A DNA stretch of 41,281 nt. Origin: an uncultured Clostridia bacterium. Lineage in GTDB: Bacteria > Bacillota > Clostridia > Christensenellales > Borkfalkiaceae. Both the position numbers and the translations under genes were made by a program. The stretch is taken from NCBI GenBank assembly GCA_946055105.1, contig CAMGEK010000004.1, positions 1 through 41,281 of the forward strand. Reading direction: 5' to 3'. The notes below the pieces were generated by a model. That model did no database searches. It was not told the origin of the DNA and saw only the letters and a program-made list of their open reading frames with translations. This document shows positions 25,278-33,176 of the stretch, in pieces; within the stretch, counting starts at the first letter, position 1; each line of letters opens with the position of its first letter.

Positions 25278-25491
25278 GGGAAGAGCGAACGCCTGTGATC
25301 GGCGGTTTCCCTTTCTCGGAGCAGGAAGAACGAACGCCCGCGATCGGCGGGTTTTCTTTCTCAGAGCGGGAAGAATGAACGCCCGCGATCGGCGGTTTCC
25401 CTTTCTCGGAGCGGGAAGAGCGAACGCCCGCGATCGGCGGGTTTTCTTTCTCAGAGCGGGAAGAACGAACGCCCGCGATCGGCGGTTTTCC
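25278..25491 (+). repeat. 45-bp tandem repeat array (4 full units and a partial fifth) with A-B-A-B higher order
   Basis: Units start at 25278, 25323, 25368, 25413 and 25458. All share GGGAAGAxCGAACGCCCGCGATCGGCGG; type A continues TTTCCCTTTCTCGGAGC and type B GTTTTCTTTCTCAGAGC, and they alternate. Each unit can form a CCCGC/GCGGG hairpin over GATCG. There is no unique spacer, so it is not a CRISPR. It lies between popT and rnfB, in the 3' region of the rnf operon. Confidence 0.92.
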
Positions 25492-25529
25492 GATCCGATC
25501 GCCGATACGGCGCGCGTGGGAAAGAGGAA

Positions 25530-26348
25530 TCAATATCTCGTTCTTATGGTATGGCGGGGGCATGCTTCCGCGCACTTGCCGCATTTGATACAGGTGTCGT
25601 AATTGACCACGGGGAGATTGTCGAGCATCGTGATCGCGCCGACGGGGCAGGTTTTCGCGCACTTTCCGCAGGCGATACAGCCGTATTTGCAGACGTCGAG
25701 CACCGCTTTTCCCCGATCGTGGGAGGAACAGGCGATATAAATTTTCGCGTCGGCGGGAATACGCGCGAAGAGCGTTTTCGGACAGGTCAGAATACAGGCG
25801 CCGCAGGAGATGCAACGGTCCGGATCGACGAGCGCGCATTCGTGTTTGAGCGCGATCGCTTCTTCCGGACAAACGCGCACGCAGTTTCCGTTTCCGAGAC
25901 AGCCGTATTTGCAGGCTTTTGCGCCGCCGGAAAGTTTCGCCTGTTCCGCGCAATCGACCGCGCCGACGTATTCGTATTTGTCTTTTGCGTTCAGTCCGCC
26001 CGAACACATGCAGACGCTGACGGTCGGTTTCCCCGCCGCGAAAGGGATGCCGAGGATTCGGGCGATCTCCGCTTTTTTATCCGATTCGGTCACGTGGCAG
26101 TCGTTGAGGTTGGCTTCTCCCGCGCACAGTTTGCCGGCGAACCCCGCGCAACCCGAACAGCCGCAGCCGCCGCAGTTTGCGCCCGCAAGGTTTTCGAGGA
26201 TTTTGGCAACCTTTTCGTCGGCGTTGGTTTTGCAGAACTTTGCGACGATCAGAATACAGACGATCAGAAGCAGGGCGATCGCGGCGAAAATACCGATCAC
26301 GACGCCGACCTGATTCCATTGGATTGCTTGAAGTAAGAGCGTTTTCAT
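25530..26348 (-). CDS. rnfB: Rnf complex ferredoxin subunit B
   Basis: 272 residues. RnfB takes electrons from reduced ferredoxin. An N-terminal membrane helix is followed by the NCGGCGCSGCAGFA cluster motif, and then by ferredoxin-type CxxCxxC motifs (CLGNGNCVRVCP, CISCGACILTCP, CIACGKCAKTCP, CIKCGKCAEACP) for several 4Fe-4S clusters. The ORF track begins at a TTG directly against GGAGG; the ATG at 26348 has GGAGG at 6 nt and is preferred. It is last in the operon, with rnfA 12 nt upstream. No ordinary terminator was seen before the repeat array. Confidence 0.96.
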   Translation of the reverse strand: MKTLLLQAIQWNQVGVVIGIFAAIALLLIVCILIVAKFCKTNADEKVAKILENLAGANCGGCGCSGCAGFAGKLCAGEANLNDCHVTESDKKAEIARILGIPFAAGKPTVSVCMCSGGLNAKDKYEYVGAVDCAEQAKLSGGAKACKYGCLGNGNCVRVCPEEAIALKHECALVDPDRCISCGACILTCPKTLFARIPADAKIYIACSSHDRGKAVLDVCKYGCIACGKCAKTCPVGAITMLDNLPVVNYDTCIKCGKCAEACPRHTIRTRY

Positions 26349-26360
26349 CGTCAACCTCCG

Positions 26361-26975
26361 TTAAATCAGCGTAAAGACGTAGAACGCCATCGCCATAAAG
26401 CTCGCCGCCATCATCGTGATCGGGAACCCTTTCATACATTTCGCGCAGGGCGTGTATTCGACGCGTTCGCGAACGCCGCCCATGAGCACCATGGCGAGGG
26501 TAAAACCCATTCCCGCGCAGAGCGCGTACAGCATGGCGAAGCCGAAATTCATTGCAGTCCCCTCCGCGACGCCCGCCGCGACGGAAGAGAGGTCGTTGGC
26601 GAGCACAAGTTCCGCAACGCCGAGAATCGCGCAGTTGGTGGTGATGAGCGGCAGATAAATTCCCATCGTGCGGAAGAGCGCGGGCAGGAATTTCTGTATG
26701 AGTTTTTCCAGCATCTGCACGAGCGCCGCGATGATGAAGATGAAGAAGATGATTTCGAGATATTCGATTCCGAGCGGCACCATGACGTAGGTGTAGAGCG
26801 GATAGGTGACGAGCGTCGCCAGAAGCATGACGAGCGTGACGGCAATTCCCATAGAGAAAGAGCTCTGAATCCGCTTTGACACGCCGAGGAAGGGGCAGAT
26901 GCCGAGGAATTTCACGAGAATAAAGTTTTGCGAAAAGACGGCGGAGACGACGATAATGAGAATGGTGGTCAACAT
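26361..26975 (-). CDS. rnfA: Rnf complex membrane subunit A
   Basis: 204 residues, six membrane helices. RnfA and RnfE form the inverted pair that holds an Fe centre within the membrane. Conserved Cys segments are GICPFLG and TTNCAILG. The start follows the rnfE stop directly (TAAATG). One unusual spot: the normally plain loop before the last helix reads YTPCAKCMKGFP, adding a CxxC pair on the side facing RnfB. The assignment as rnfA rather than rnfE rests on the N-terminal NFILVKFLGICPFLG. Confidence 0.96.
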   Translation of the reverse strand: MLTTILIIVVSAVFSQNFILVKFLGICPFLGVSKRIQSSFSMGIAVTLVMLLATLVTYPLYTYVMVPLGIEYLEIIFFIFIIAALVQMLEKLIQKFLPALFRTMGIYLPLITTNCAILGVAELVLANDLSSVAAGVAEGTAMNFGFAMLYALCAGMGFTLAMVLMGGVRERVEYTPCAKCMKGFPITMMAASFMAMAFYVFTLI

Positions 26976-27638
26976 TTAAGCGCCCTCCTTTTCCGCGTCG
27001 AGCGCGTCGGACGGAACGCGCAACGCGCGCGAGCGTTTCGCGCGGCGCAGTTTCTCAAACCGATCGTTGATAAAGACAAACAGCGCGATGCAGATTCCGT
27101 AGACGAAGAACGCGCCCGCGTTATTGGAGAAGAAACCGACGGAGAACTCCCAGAGTTTAACGCCGAAGAAGCTTCCGCTGCCGAGCAGTTCGCGGATGAT
27201 TCCCATGAGCGTGATGGCGAACGTGAATCCGAGTCCGGTCGCTACGCCGTCCAGCGCGCTTTCGAGCACGGGGCGTTTGCTCGCGAACGCCTCCGCTCTT
27301 CCCAGAATGATGCAGTTCACGACGATGAGGGGCAGAAACACGCCCATCGATTCGGAGAGCGAGGGCAGGAACTTTTCTAAAAACATGCGGAGCAACGTCA
27401 CCATCGTCGCGATCACGACGATAAACGCGGGAATCCGCACCGTGCCCGGAATGATTTTTCTCAGAAGAGAGATCACCACGTTTGAAAGCAACAGTACGAC
27501 GGTTACGGAGAGCCCCATTCCGAGCCCGCTGAAAGCGGAGGAGGAGAGCCCGAGCGTCGCGCACGTTCCGAGCACGAGTTTGAACGTCGCGTTGTTCGCA
27601 ATCATTCCGTCCGTTGCGATTTTAGCGTATTTATTCAT
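26976..27638 (-). CDS. rnfE: Rnf complex membrane subunit E
   Basis: 220 residues, six membrane helices, with the diagnostic NNATFKLVLGTCATLGLS and VNCIILGRAEAFAS segments carrying the two conserved cysteines. It partners RnfA across the membrane. The C-terminal tail is long and charged (RRAKRSRAL then SDALDAEKEGA). It overlaps the rnfG end by 8 nt, showing coupled translation within the operon. Confidence 0.96.
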   Translation of the reverse strand: MNKYAKIATDGMIANNATFKLVLGTCATLGLSSSAFSGLGMGLSVTVVLLLSNVVISLLRKIIPGTVRIPAFIVVIATMVTLLRMFLEKFLPSLSESMGVFLPLIVVNCIILGRAEAFASKRPVLESALDGVATGLGFTFAITLMGIIRELLGSGSFFGVKLWEFSVGFFSNNAGAFFVYGICIALFVFINDRFEKLRRAKRSRALRVPSDALDAEKEGA

Positions 27639-28653
27639 GAAGACCTCCTTCTCCGTTCAAAAAGAGTTCGTAGTTTGCGGTCGCGAACGCCGCCGCGCGC
27701 ACGAACGACGCGGAGGATTCGGTCGCGCCCGTTTTCAATCCGTTGGAGGAGAGCGCGTCTCCGCGCAGAGCTCTGTCCTCGTCGAGCATCGCCTCGACGT
27801 CCGCCGCCCTTTTTCCGAGGAAGAACGATCCGTTTTTGAAGCTGTCGTCCACGTTCGCGTCGTAACCGCCCGTGGAGATTGCTCCTTCCGTCGAATAGGA
27901 AGCGATCGCGCCGTTTTCGACGACGATGACGGCGGTAAAGGAGGGCGCGTTGCCGTTCGCTTTCATGACGAGCCGATAGGAAACTTTCCCCGATTCGGGC
28001 GTGATCACGCTCTGTCCGAGATTGATAAAGCTCTCGTACAGATAGGTCTCCCGCGCCGCCTCTTCCCCGAATACGACCGTTTTACAGAAACTGATCGCTC
28101 CGTTGACCGCGTTGCACATCGCCGTCGAAGAGAGCGACGCGCCCGTATTCACGACGCGCACGCTCCCGCTTTCTTCCGCGACGGAGAACGTCTCGCCCGC
28201 TTTGAGCCGATCGTTATAAGCGGAGAAATGATCGTAAAAGGAATCGGAAAATTTCGAGAGATAGGTCTGTTTCGTATTCGTTTCGTAAACGACCTTTCCG
28301 ACGCCGCCGAACGCGCCGTGATCGGAGAGAACGACCACCCAAAGCGTTACCGTGCCGCCGTTGAACCCGCCTTTTCCCGTCGCCTGGACGAGCAGATTTC
28401 CGTCTCCCATGCGGTACGCGTAATTGACGACGGCGTTCGGCTGTTTTTTATTCTCTTCGGTGAGTTCGATCGTTTCCTCTACCGTTTCGGCTTTTCCGTA
28501 GATCTTCATCAGCGTCCGCGCGAATTTCTCTTCCGCCGAAACGTAGAACAGATCGTTGCAGATCGCAAGCAGACCGCCCGCGATGATGACGATAGCGAGC
28601 AGCACCGCGAAACTGCGGAACGCCGCGCTTTTGAAAAACTGTCTGACCGTCAT
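27631..28653 (-). CDS. rnfG: Rnf complex flavoprotein subunit G with two FMN-binding motifs
   Basis: 340 residues, where RnfG is normally near 200. The ORF track begins at 29463, but the start overlapping the rnfD stop (ATGA at 28653) is correct. One N-terminal helix (FAVLLAIVIIAGGLLAI) anchors it outside the membrane. Two FMN_bind-type motifs are seen: NTGASLSSTAM at 169-179 and KTGATESSA at 308-316, each after a G-rich strand region. The second has the standard S/T-G-A-T acceptor; the first has Ser in the acceptor place. It passes electrons between RnfD/RnfC and the membrane. Duplication of the domain is the likely origin of the extra length. Confidence 0.93.
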   Translation of the reverse strand: MTVRQFFKSAAFRSFAVLLAIVIIAGGLLAICNDLFYVSAEEKFARTLMKIYGKAETVEETIELTEENKKQPNAVVNYAYRMGDGNLLVQATGKGGFNGGTVTLWVVVLSDHGAFGGVGKVVYETNTKQTYLSKFSDSFYDHFSAYNDRLKAGETFSVAEESGSVRVVNTGASLSSTAMCNAVNGAISFCKTVVFGEEAARETYLYESFINLGQSVITPESGKVSYRLVMKANGNAPSFTAVIVVENGAIASYSTEGAISTGGYDANVDDSFKNGSFFLGKRAADVEAMLDEDRALRGDALSSNGLKTGATESSASFVRAAAFATANYELFLNGEGGLHE

Positions 28654-29669
28654 GCGTTTGCCTCCTTCTTTTGTCCGCGCGTCTTTTTCGCGCGACGATA
28701 CCCGAACGGACGGCAGGGAATCGCCGCGTCGATCAGGAATACGACGAAATTCATCAGGAAGATGCAGAAGGAGACGACTTCGATGCCCGTCGCTTTCCGC
28801 AGTCCCGCCGTCAGCAATCCGAGCAGAACGAAATAGACGACATTTCCGAGTGCGGATTTGGGCGACGTGACGTAATCGGTCGCCATAAAAATCGCGCCGA
28901 GCATGAGCCCGCCGCCGAGGACGGAGGGCAGAAAGGCGTCGAAACTTCCTTCGAGCACGACGGCGAACAATCCCGTCGTCGCGATATAGAGAGTAGGAAG
29001 ATACCATTTGATCACGCCGCGCGCGCACAGATAGATCCCGCCTGCGATCAGGGCGATTTTGCACGTTTCCCCGATACAGCCCGCGACGCCCGTACCGAGC
29101 AGAAGATCGAGCGCGGAGAGCGTGCCTTTGCCCTGTAAACCGCTCGTGAGCGAAGTCGCGCCCGTTTGCAGCGATCCCAAGGGGGCGAACAGTTTTCCGA
29201 TCGACGGATCGGGATAGACGGTCATCGCCGCGAACGAGATGAAGAGAAAGATTCGTCCGCCGACGGCGGGATTGACGATATTTTTTCCCGTACCGCCGAA
29301 GAGCAGTTTGACCGCGCCGACGGCAAAGACCGCGCCGAGCACGGGCATGTACCAGGCTTCGAGGTTGGCGGGGAGGATCAGCGCGAGCAACAATCCCGTG
29401 ATCGCCGAAGTAAAGTCGAATTGTCCGCAGAACTTTTTCAGAACTTCTTTCGGGTTCGCCCATGCTTTATTCTGAATCAGAAACCAGACGAATTCCGTCA
29501 AAACGGCGCTGAACGTCGCGGCTAAGACAAAGACGAGCGCGGGAACGCCGAAAAAGACGATTCCCGCCGCGGTAGCGGGAAGAAGCGCGATCAGCACGTC
29601 AAGCATGATGCGCTTCGTCGTGCGGGGCGAGCGGACGTGCGGGGCGGCGGAGACGATAACGTGATTCAT
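28650..29669 (-). CDS. rnfD: Rnf complex membrane flavoprotein subunit D
   Basis: 339 residues, about nine membrane helices. The covalent FMN site is TGATSLT at residues 169-175 (usual SGATxxT), attached by a flavin transferase not present in this window. GGTGKNIVNPAVGGRIFLF is a family signature. AAAGGAGAG precedes the ATG by about 8 nt. It lies 16 nt after rnfC and shares an ATGA with rnfG. Confidence 0.95.
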   Translation of the reverse strand: MNHVIVSAAPHVRSPRTTKRIMLDVLIALLPATAAGIVFFGVPALVFVLAATFSAVLTEFVWFLIQNKAWANPKEVLKKFCGQFDFTSAITGLLLALILPANLEAWYMPVLGAVFAVGAVKLLFGGTGKNIVNPAVGGRIFLFISFAAMTVYPDPSIGKLFAPLGSLQTGATSLTSGLQGKGTLSALDLLLGTGVAGCIGETCKIALIAGGIYLCARGVIKWYLPTLYIATTGLFAVVLEGSFDAFLPSVLGGGLMLGAIFMATDYVTSPKSALGNVVYFVLLGLLTAGLRKATGIEVVSFCIFLMNFVVFLIDAAIPCRPFGYRRAKKTRGQKKEANA

Positions 29670-29685
29670 ATTCTGCCTCTCCTTT

Positions 29686-30978
29686 TCATTTTTTGCGGCG
29701 AAGTTCCGCCTTCGCCTTGCGGATCGCCTGCGCCAGCGGTCTGCGCGCCGGACAGATATACGAGCAGGCGCCGCATTCGATACAGCTCAGAACGCCGCCG
29801 TACACGTTCGCTTTTTCGTAATCCCCGACGCTCGTATAAAATTCCGTCTGCATCGGCATGAGCTTCATGGGGCAGACGCCCGCGCATTTGCCGCAGTTGA
29901 TGCAGGGGGTGGGGGGATCGGCGTTCGTCTCCCGCGCGGTCAGAAAGAGGAATCCCGAACTCGTCTTGGTCACGACGGAAGTTTCCCCCGTCAGAGCCGC
30001 GCCCGTCATGGGACCTCCCGCAACGAGCTTGACCGCCTCTTCCGTCGCGCCGCCGCACGCCTCCGCCAGAGCGGAGAGGGGAGCGCCCACCGGACAGAGC
30101 AGATTGGCGGGAGCGGCGACGCCCCTTCCCGAAACGGTCACCACGCGTTCGACGAGCGGCTTTCCCTGTTCGATCGCTTCGCAGACGGCGAGCGCGGTTC
30201 CCACGTTCTGCACGTCCACGCCCGCGTCGGCGGGAAGTTTGCCGAGGGGCACCTTTCTGCCCGTACAGCAATAAATCAGATGCTTTTCCGAACCCATCGG
30301 GTACTGTTTTTTGAGCGCGACGACGGAAAGATCGGTCTCTTCAAAGAGCGCGATCGCGTCGGGTTTGTTGGCTTCGATTCCGATGACCGTCCGTTCCGCG
30401 CCCAGCGCCTTTTGCAGATAGCGCGCGCCGCGAACGATCTCGTCCCGCCGTTCGAGCATGAGCCGGTGATCGCAGGTGAGATAGGGTTCGCACTCCGCGC
30501 CGTTGATCAGAAGCGTGTCTACCTTGGTCGCGGGGCGTAACTTGACGTGCGTGGGGAATCCCGCGCCGCCCATGCCGACGATACCCGCCTCCCGCACCCG
30601 TTCGACAATCTGCTCTGCGGTCGGATCGGACAGCGGGGGCATGTACGCGGTTTCGTCCGTTTCTGCGCGGCGGATGACGATACAGGGCGCGCTGTCGCCT
30701 CTTCCGTCCGCCCGCGATTCCACGGCGGTCACCGTGCCCGCAACGCTCGCGTGAACGTTTACGCTCACATAGCCGTCCGCCCGAGCGATGAGCTCGCCGC
30801 GCTTTACCGTTTGTCCGACTTCCGCGACGGGAACCGCGGGTTTCCCGATATGGCGGGAAAGCGGAATCGCGACTTCGGAAACGGGGGGAAGCGGCTTGAT
30901 TTCGCATGCCGAAGAGAGCGATTTTTCTCCTCTCAGGCGAACGCCGCGCGAAAAAAATTTTCCTTTTACTGCTTTCAA
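29686..30978 (-). CDS. rnfC: Rnf complex NADH-binding subunit C
   Basis: 430 residues. RnfC is the peripheral subunit with FMN, NAD(H) and 4Fe-4S sites that reduces NAD+. An N-terminal FSRGVRL segment, the barrel-sandwich HIGKPAVPVAEVGQ, the nucleotide site GIVGMGGAGFPTHVKL, INGAECEPYLTCDHRLM and two ferredoxin motifs (CINCGKCAGVCP, CIECGACSYICP) follow in order. The ORF track starts at 31239, inside the Gx gene. The TTG at 30978 overlaps the Gx stop (TTGA) and has GAGGAG 10 nt upstream; with it the alignment to RnfC is complete. Confidence 0.94.
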   Translation of the reverse strand: MKAVKGKFFSRGVRLRGEKSLSSACEIKPLPPVSEVAIPLSRHIGKPAVPVAEVGQTVKRGELIARADGYVSVNVHASVAGTVTAVESRADGRGDSAPCIVIRRAETDETAYMPPLSDPTAEQIVERVREAGIVGMGGAGFPTHVKLRPATKVDTLLINGAECEPYLTCDHRLMLERRDEIVRGARYLQKALGAERTVIGIEANKPDAIALFEETDLSVVALKKQYPMGSEKHLIYCCTGRKVPLGKLPADAGVDVQNVGTALAVCEAIEQGKPLVERVVTVSGRGVAAPANLLCPVGAPLSALAEACGGATEEAVKLVAGGPMTGAALTGETSVVTKTSSGFLFLTARETNADPPTPCINCGKCAGVCPMKLMPMQTEFYTSVGDYEKANVYGGVLSCIECGACSYICPARRPLAQAIRKAKAELRRKK

Positions 30979-31535
30979 ACGATTGATTCTCCTCGATTGG
31001 TTGACGGTCGGTCGCCGCAGATCTGACGCAGACGCGCGGGAGGGATTCCCCTGAGCGTATAAACGACGGTCAGTCCTACGACGGCTCCCGCGATCGCGCC
31101 GATCAGCGCGAGATAGGGCGCATAGCCGAACAGCAGCGACGTTCCCGACAGCGCGCAATAGACGCAGAGCTGTACGAGATTGTGCGCGGCGGCGGCAACG
31201 ACGCTCACGCAAGTCAGACTGATCTTCGGAATCGCGCACAATAGCGCGCGCGACAGAAGCGTGCAGGCGATTCCTGCGGTGAAACTGTATAAAAGTTGCG
31301 AAGGATTTCCCGCGAAAACGCTGCCGAGCGTCGTCCGCGCCGTCGTCACGAGAAGCGCTTCGGGCAGTCCGAACAACACGAGCGCGATCAGAGAGAAAGC
31401 GTTGGAAAGTCCGATCTTCGCGCCGGGAAAGAACAGCGGCGGAAGGAGACTCTCGATCAGGAACGCGATCAGACCGAGCCCCGTAATCAGAGCGAGAAGC
31501 GCAATTTTTTTCGCATGCAACCTTTTCCGTTTCAT
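30975..31535 (-). CDS. Gx transporter family protein (heptaprenyl diphosphate synthase component I-like)
   Basis: 186 residues from the ATG at 31535; the ORF-track start at 31655 lies upstream of the promoter and cannot be used. Five or so membrane helices; FPGAKIGLSNAFSLIAL and TTARTTLGSVFAGNPSQLLYS are family segments. This family (PF07456) is S-component-like and is often found beside flavin-linked redox genes, so a part in flavin or quinone precursor transport for the Rnf flavoproteins is a fair guess, not shown. It heads the operon, its stop overlaps the rnfC start, and its -10 box ends 9 nt before the ATG. Confidence 0.88.
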   Translation of the reverse strand: MKRKRLHAKKIALLALITGLGLIAFLIESLLPPLFFPGAKIGLSNAFSLIALVLFGLPEALLVTTARTTLGSVFAGNPSQLLYSFTAGIACTLLSRALLCAIPKISLTCVSVVAAAAHNLVQLCVYCALSGTSLLFGYAPYLALIGAIAGAVVGLTVVYTLRGIPPARLRQICGDRPSTNRGESIV

Positions 31536-31544
31536 TCTTATTTT

Positions 31545-31573
31545 ATTATAGCCCAAGCGGGCGCGAAAGTCAA
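31545..31573 (-). promoter_or_regulatory. Sigma-A promoter of the Gx-rnfCDGEAB operon, near leaderless
   Basis: On minus: TTGACT, 17-nt spacer, TATAAT, then AAAATAAGA and the ATG. The predicted start point is 2-3 nt before the ATG or on it; no SD can fit. Confidence 0.9.
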
Positions 31574-31648
31574 CGCGGGGGTGCATAAAAATTTCCTTTT
31601 TTGGTCGAAAAAGGATAAAAAACAGGCTTTTGCGCACGTTGCGGAGGA

Positions 31649-31677
31649 TTGACAAACCCGAAAAGCGGGTATATCAT
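31649..31677 (+). promoter_or_regulatory. Promoter of the thioredoxin-reductase-like gene with an inverted repeat in the spacer
   Basis: TTGACA, 17-nt spacer and TATCAT. ACCCG AAAAG CGGGT fills the spacer and could bind a repressor. Confidence 0.8.
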
Positions 31678-31783
31678 AAATAATAGGGTTTTGCCGAGAA
31701 TTTTGAAGCTGCGGAATACGGTGCGTTTCAAGCCGCAACTGTTTCTTGATTGCGACGTAGCCCGAGGCAAAGGAGAATGGATA

Positions 31784-32680
31784 ATGGAACATATTTACGA
31801 CGTCGCCGTCGTCGGGGGCGGGATCGCGGGATTTTCCGCCGCTCTGACGTTGAACAGTCTGAAAACGGACTATCTTTGGCTGGGAGAGCGCGGGTTCGGG
31901 AAGCTGCGCTATGCGGAGCACGTCCGCAATTATCCCGCGTTTTCGGGCGACGGAGAATCGCTGTGCGCCGCGCTGGAAGCGCAGATGGCGCGGGAGGGCG
32001 TGCGGCTCGTTCAGGCGCGCGCGGACGGAATTTACGCGACGGGAGACGGGTTTACGATCACGTCCGGCGAGACGGTCTATCGGGCGCGGGCGGCGATTCT
32101 CGCGACGGGCGTGGCGACGGACGGACAAATCGCGGGGGAAGAACAATTTCTCGGCCGCGGCGTGAGCTATTGCGCTGTGTGCGACGGCGCGCTCTATAAA
32201 AACAAGACGATCGCCGTCTACGTATCGACGCGGGAGTATGAAGAGGAGGCGGAGTACCTGGCGGGATTTGCGGCGAAGGTGTACGCGTTCTGTCCCTATG
32301 CCGCGCCGAAGTTCCGTTCCCCGAAAATCGAAGTGGCGGGGAAAAAGCCGATCGCGGCGGAGGGAACGAAACGGATCGAACGCGTTCGCTTTGAAGGCGG
32401 AGAGGTGAATGCGGACGGATTGTTTCTTCTGCGGAACGCGGCGCCGCCCGCGGCGCTTGCGGGAGGTCTGGAAACGGACGGCGCGCACGTCCGCACGACG
32501 GGCGGGCTGAAAACCAATTTACCCGGTCTGTTTGCGGCGGGCGACGTCGCGGGCAAACCGTATCAGTACGTCAAAGCGGCGGGGGAGGGAAACGCGGCGG
32601 CGTATGCGGCGCGCGATTACGCGGCGGCGCGGAAGCGTGAAGCGGAGAAAAAGACCGCCTGCGCGGAAAAACAAGCCTGA
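31784..32680 (+). CDS. Thioredoxin-reductase-like flavoprotein lacking the NADPH motif (FFTR-like)
   Basis: 298 residues from the ATG at 31784, which has AAAGGAG 8 nt upstream. FAD motifs are normal: VVGGGIAGFSAA at residues 9-20 and GLFAAGDVAGKP at the C-terminus; the redox centre CAVCDG is at 130-135. Where TrxB has a GGGDSA-type site followed by HRR, this protein has VYVSTREYEEEA and FCPYAAPKF, so the pyridine-nucleotide site is absent and the domain is shortened. Ferredoxin-dependent flavin thioredoxin reductases of clostridia have this loss. Its place next to and divergent from rnf, which uses ferredoxin, agrees. A plain but divergent TrxB cannot be excluded. Confidence 0.85.
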   Translation: MEHIYDVAVVGGGIAGFSAALTLNSLKTDYLWLGERGFGKLRYAEHVRNYPAFSGDGESLCAALEAQMAREGVRLVQARADGIYATGDGFTITSGETVYRARAAILATGVATDGQIAGEEQFLGRGVSYCAVCDGALYKNKTIAVYVSTREYEEEAEYLAGFAAKVYAFCPYAAPKFRSPKIEVAGKKPIAAEGTKRIERVRFEGGEVNADGLFLLRNAAPPAALAGGLETDGAHVRTTGGLKTNLPGLFAAGDVAGKPYQYVKAAGEGNAAAYAARDYAAARKREAEKKTACAEKQA

Positions 32681-32704
32681 TCGGAAAAAAGAGCCTGTAA
32701 TCGC

Positions 32705-32733
32705 TTGAAAAGTGAAAAAAAATATTGTATAAT
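32705..32733 (+). promoter_or_regulatory. Promoter of the Cys-rich protein gene
   Basis: TTGAAA, 17-nt spacer and TATAAT, 41 nt before the ATG; AGCGGAGG serves as the ribosome site. Confidence 0.85.
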
Positions 32734-32774
32734 ATATTACGTTTTCGGAATCAGAAAAAGAGCGGAGGCGTAAA

Positions 32775-33107
32775 ATGACGTTGGAGGCATTACAGCATTA
32801 TCTCGACGTAGAGAAATGGAACGAGAGCGCGGCGCGCGGAGAGGATATGTGCGGAAAGTATCTGCGTTGCCGCTATTGCTACCGTTACGAAGCGAATCCT
32901 TGCGCGAACGCGCACAACCGGCTCGCGGCGTTGGACGGTACGGCGACGCCCGATCCCGCGCCCGCGGGACTGTTGCCCGAACCTCCGCTTCCCGCGGAAG
33001 AGGCGCAGGCGGCGGAAACGCGGGAAGAGCGGCGGCAGGTCGTGCGGCTCGCCGCGTCCCGTTCGGAGAACGCGGGGGAACGCGTCCGTCTGTTTGTATT
33101 CCGTTGA
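32775..33107 (+). CDS. Small Cys-rich hypothetical protein
   Basis: 110 residues, no recognised family. The N-terminal 50 residues hold a cysteine set (MCGKYLRCRYCYRYEANPC) that could bind zinc; the rest is Pro/Ala/Glu-rich and probably disordered, ending in a basic VRLFVFR. A strong promoter and a good ribosome site show that it is expressed. It lies 69 nt before the CNNM gene and may be co-transcribed with it. Confidence 0.8.
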   Translation: MTLEALQHYLDVEKWNESAARGEDMCGKYLRCRYCYRYEANPCANAHNRLAALDGTATPDPAPAGLLPEPPLPAEEAQAAETREERRQVVRLAASRSENAGERVRLFVFR

Positions 33108-33176
33108 CGTTTGAAGCGTCCGTTCGCGTGGTATAAGAAAAGAAAACGCGCGAAAAAAGGAGAAGTTTTATTTTTT

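Noticed and set aside
25278-25491. CRISPR array
   Set aside because: Units are contiguous 45-bp copies with no unique spacers, and no cas gene is present.
25144-26007. Minus ORF containing the 15-residue repeats PPIAGVRSSRSEK
   Set aside because: Its start is out of frame inside rnfB, with no start codon after the rnfB stop; the repeats stay open only because the unit is 45 bp.
27124-28836. 570-residue plus-strand ORF opposite rnfE, rnfG and rnfD
   Set aside because: Shadow of well-supported Rnf genes.
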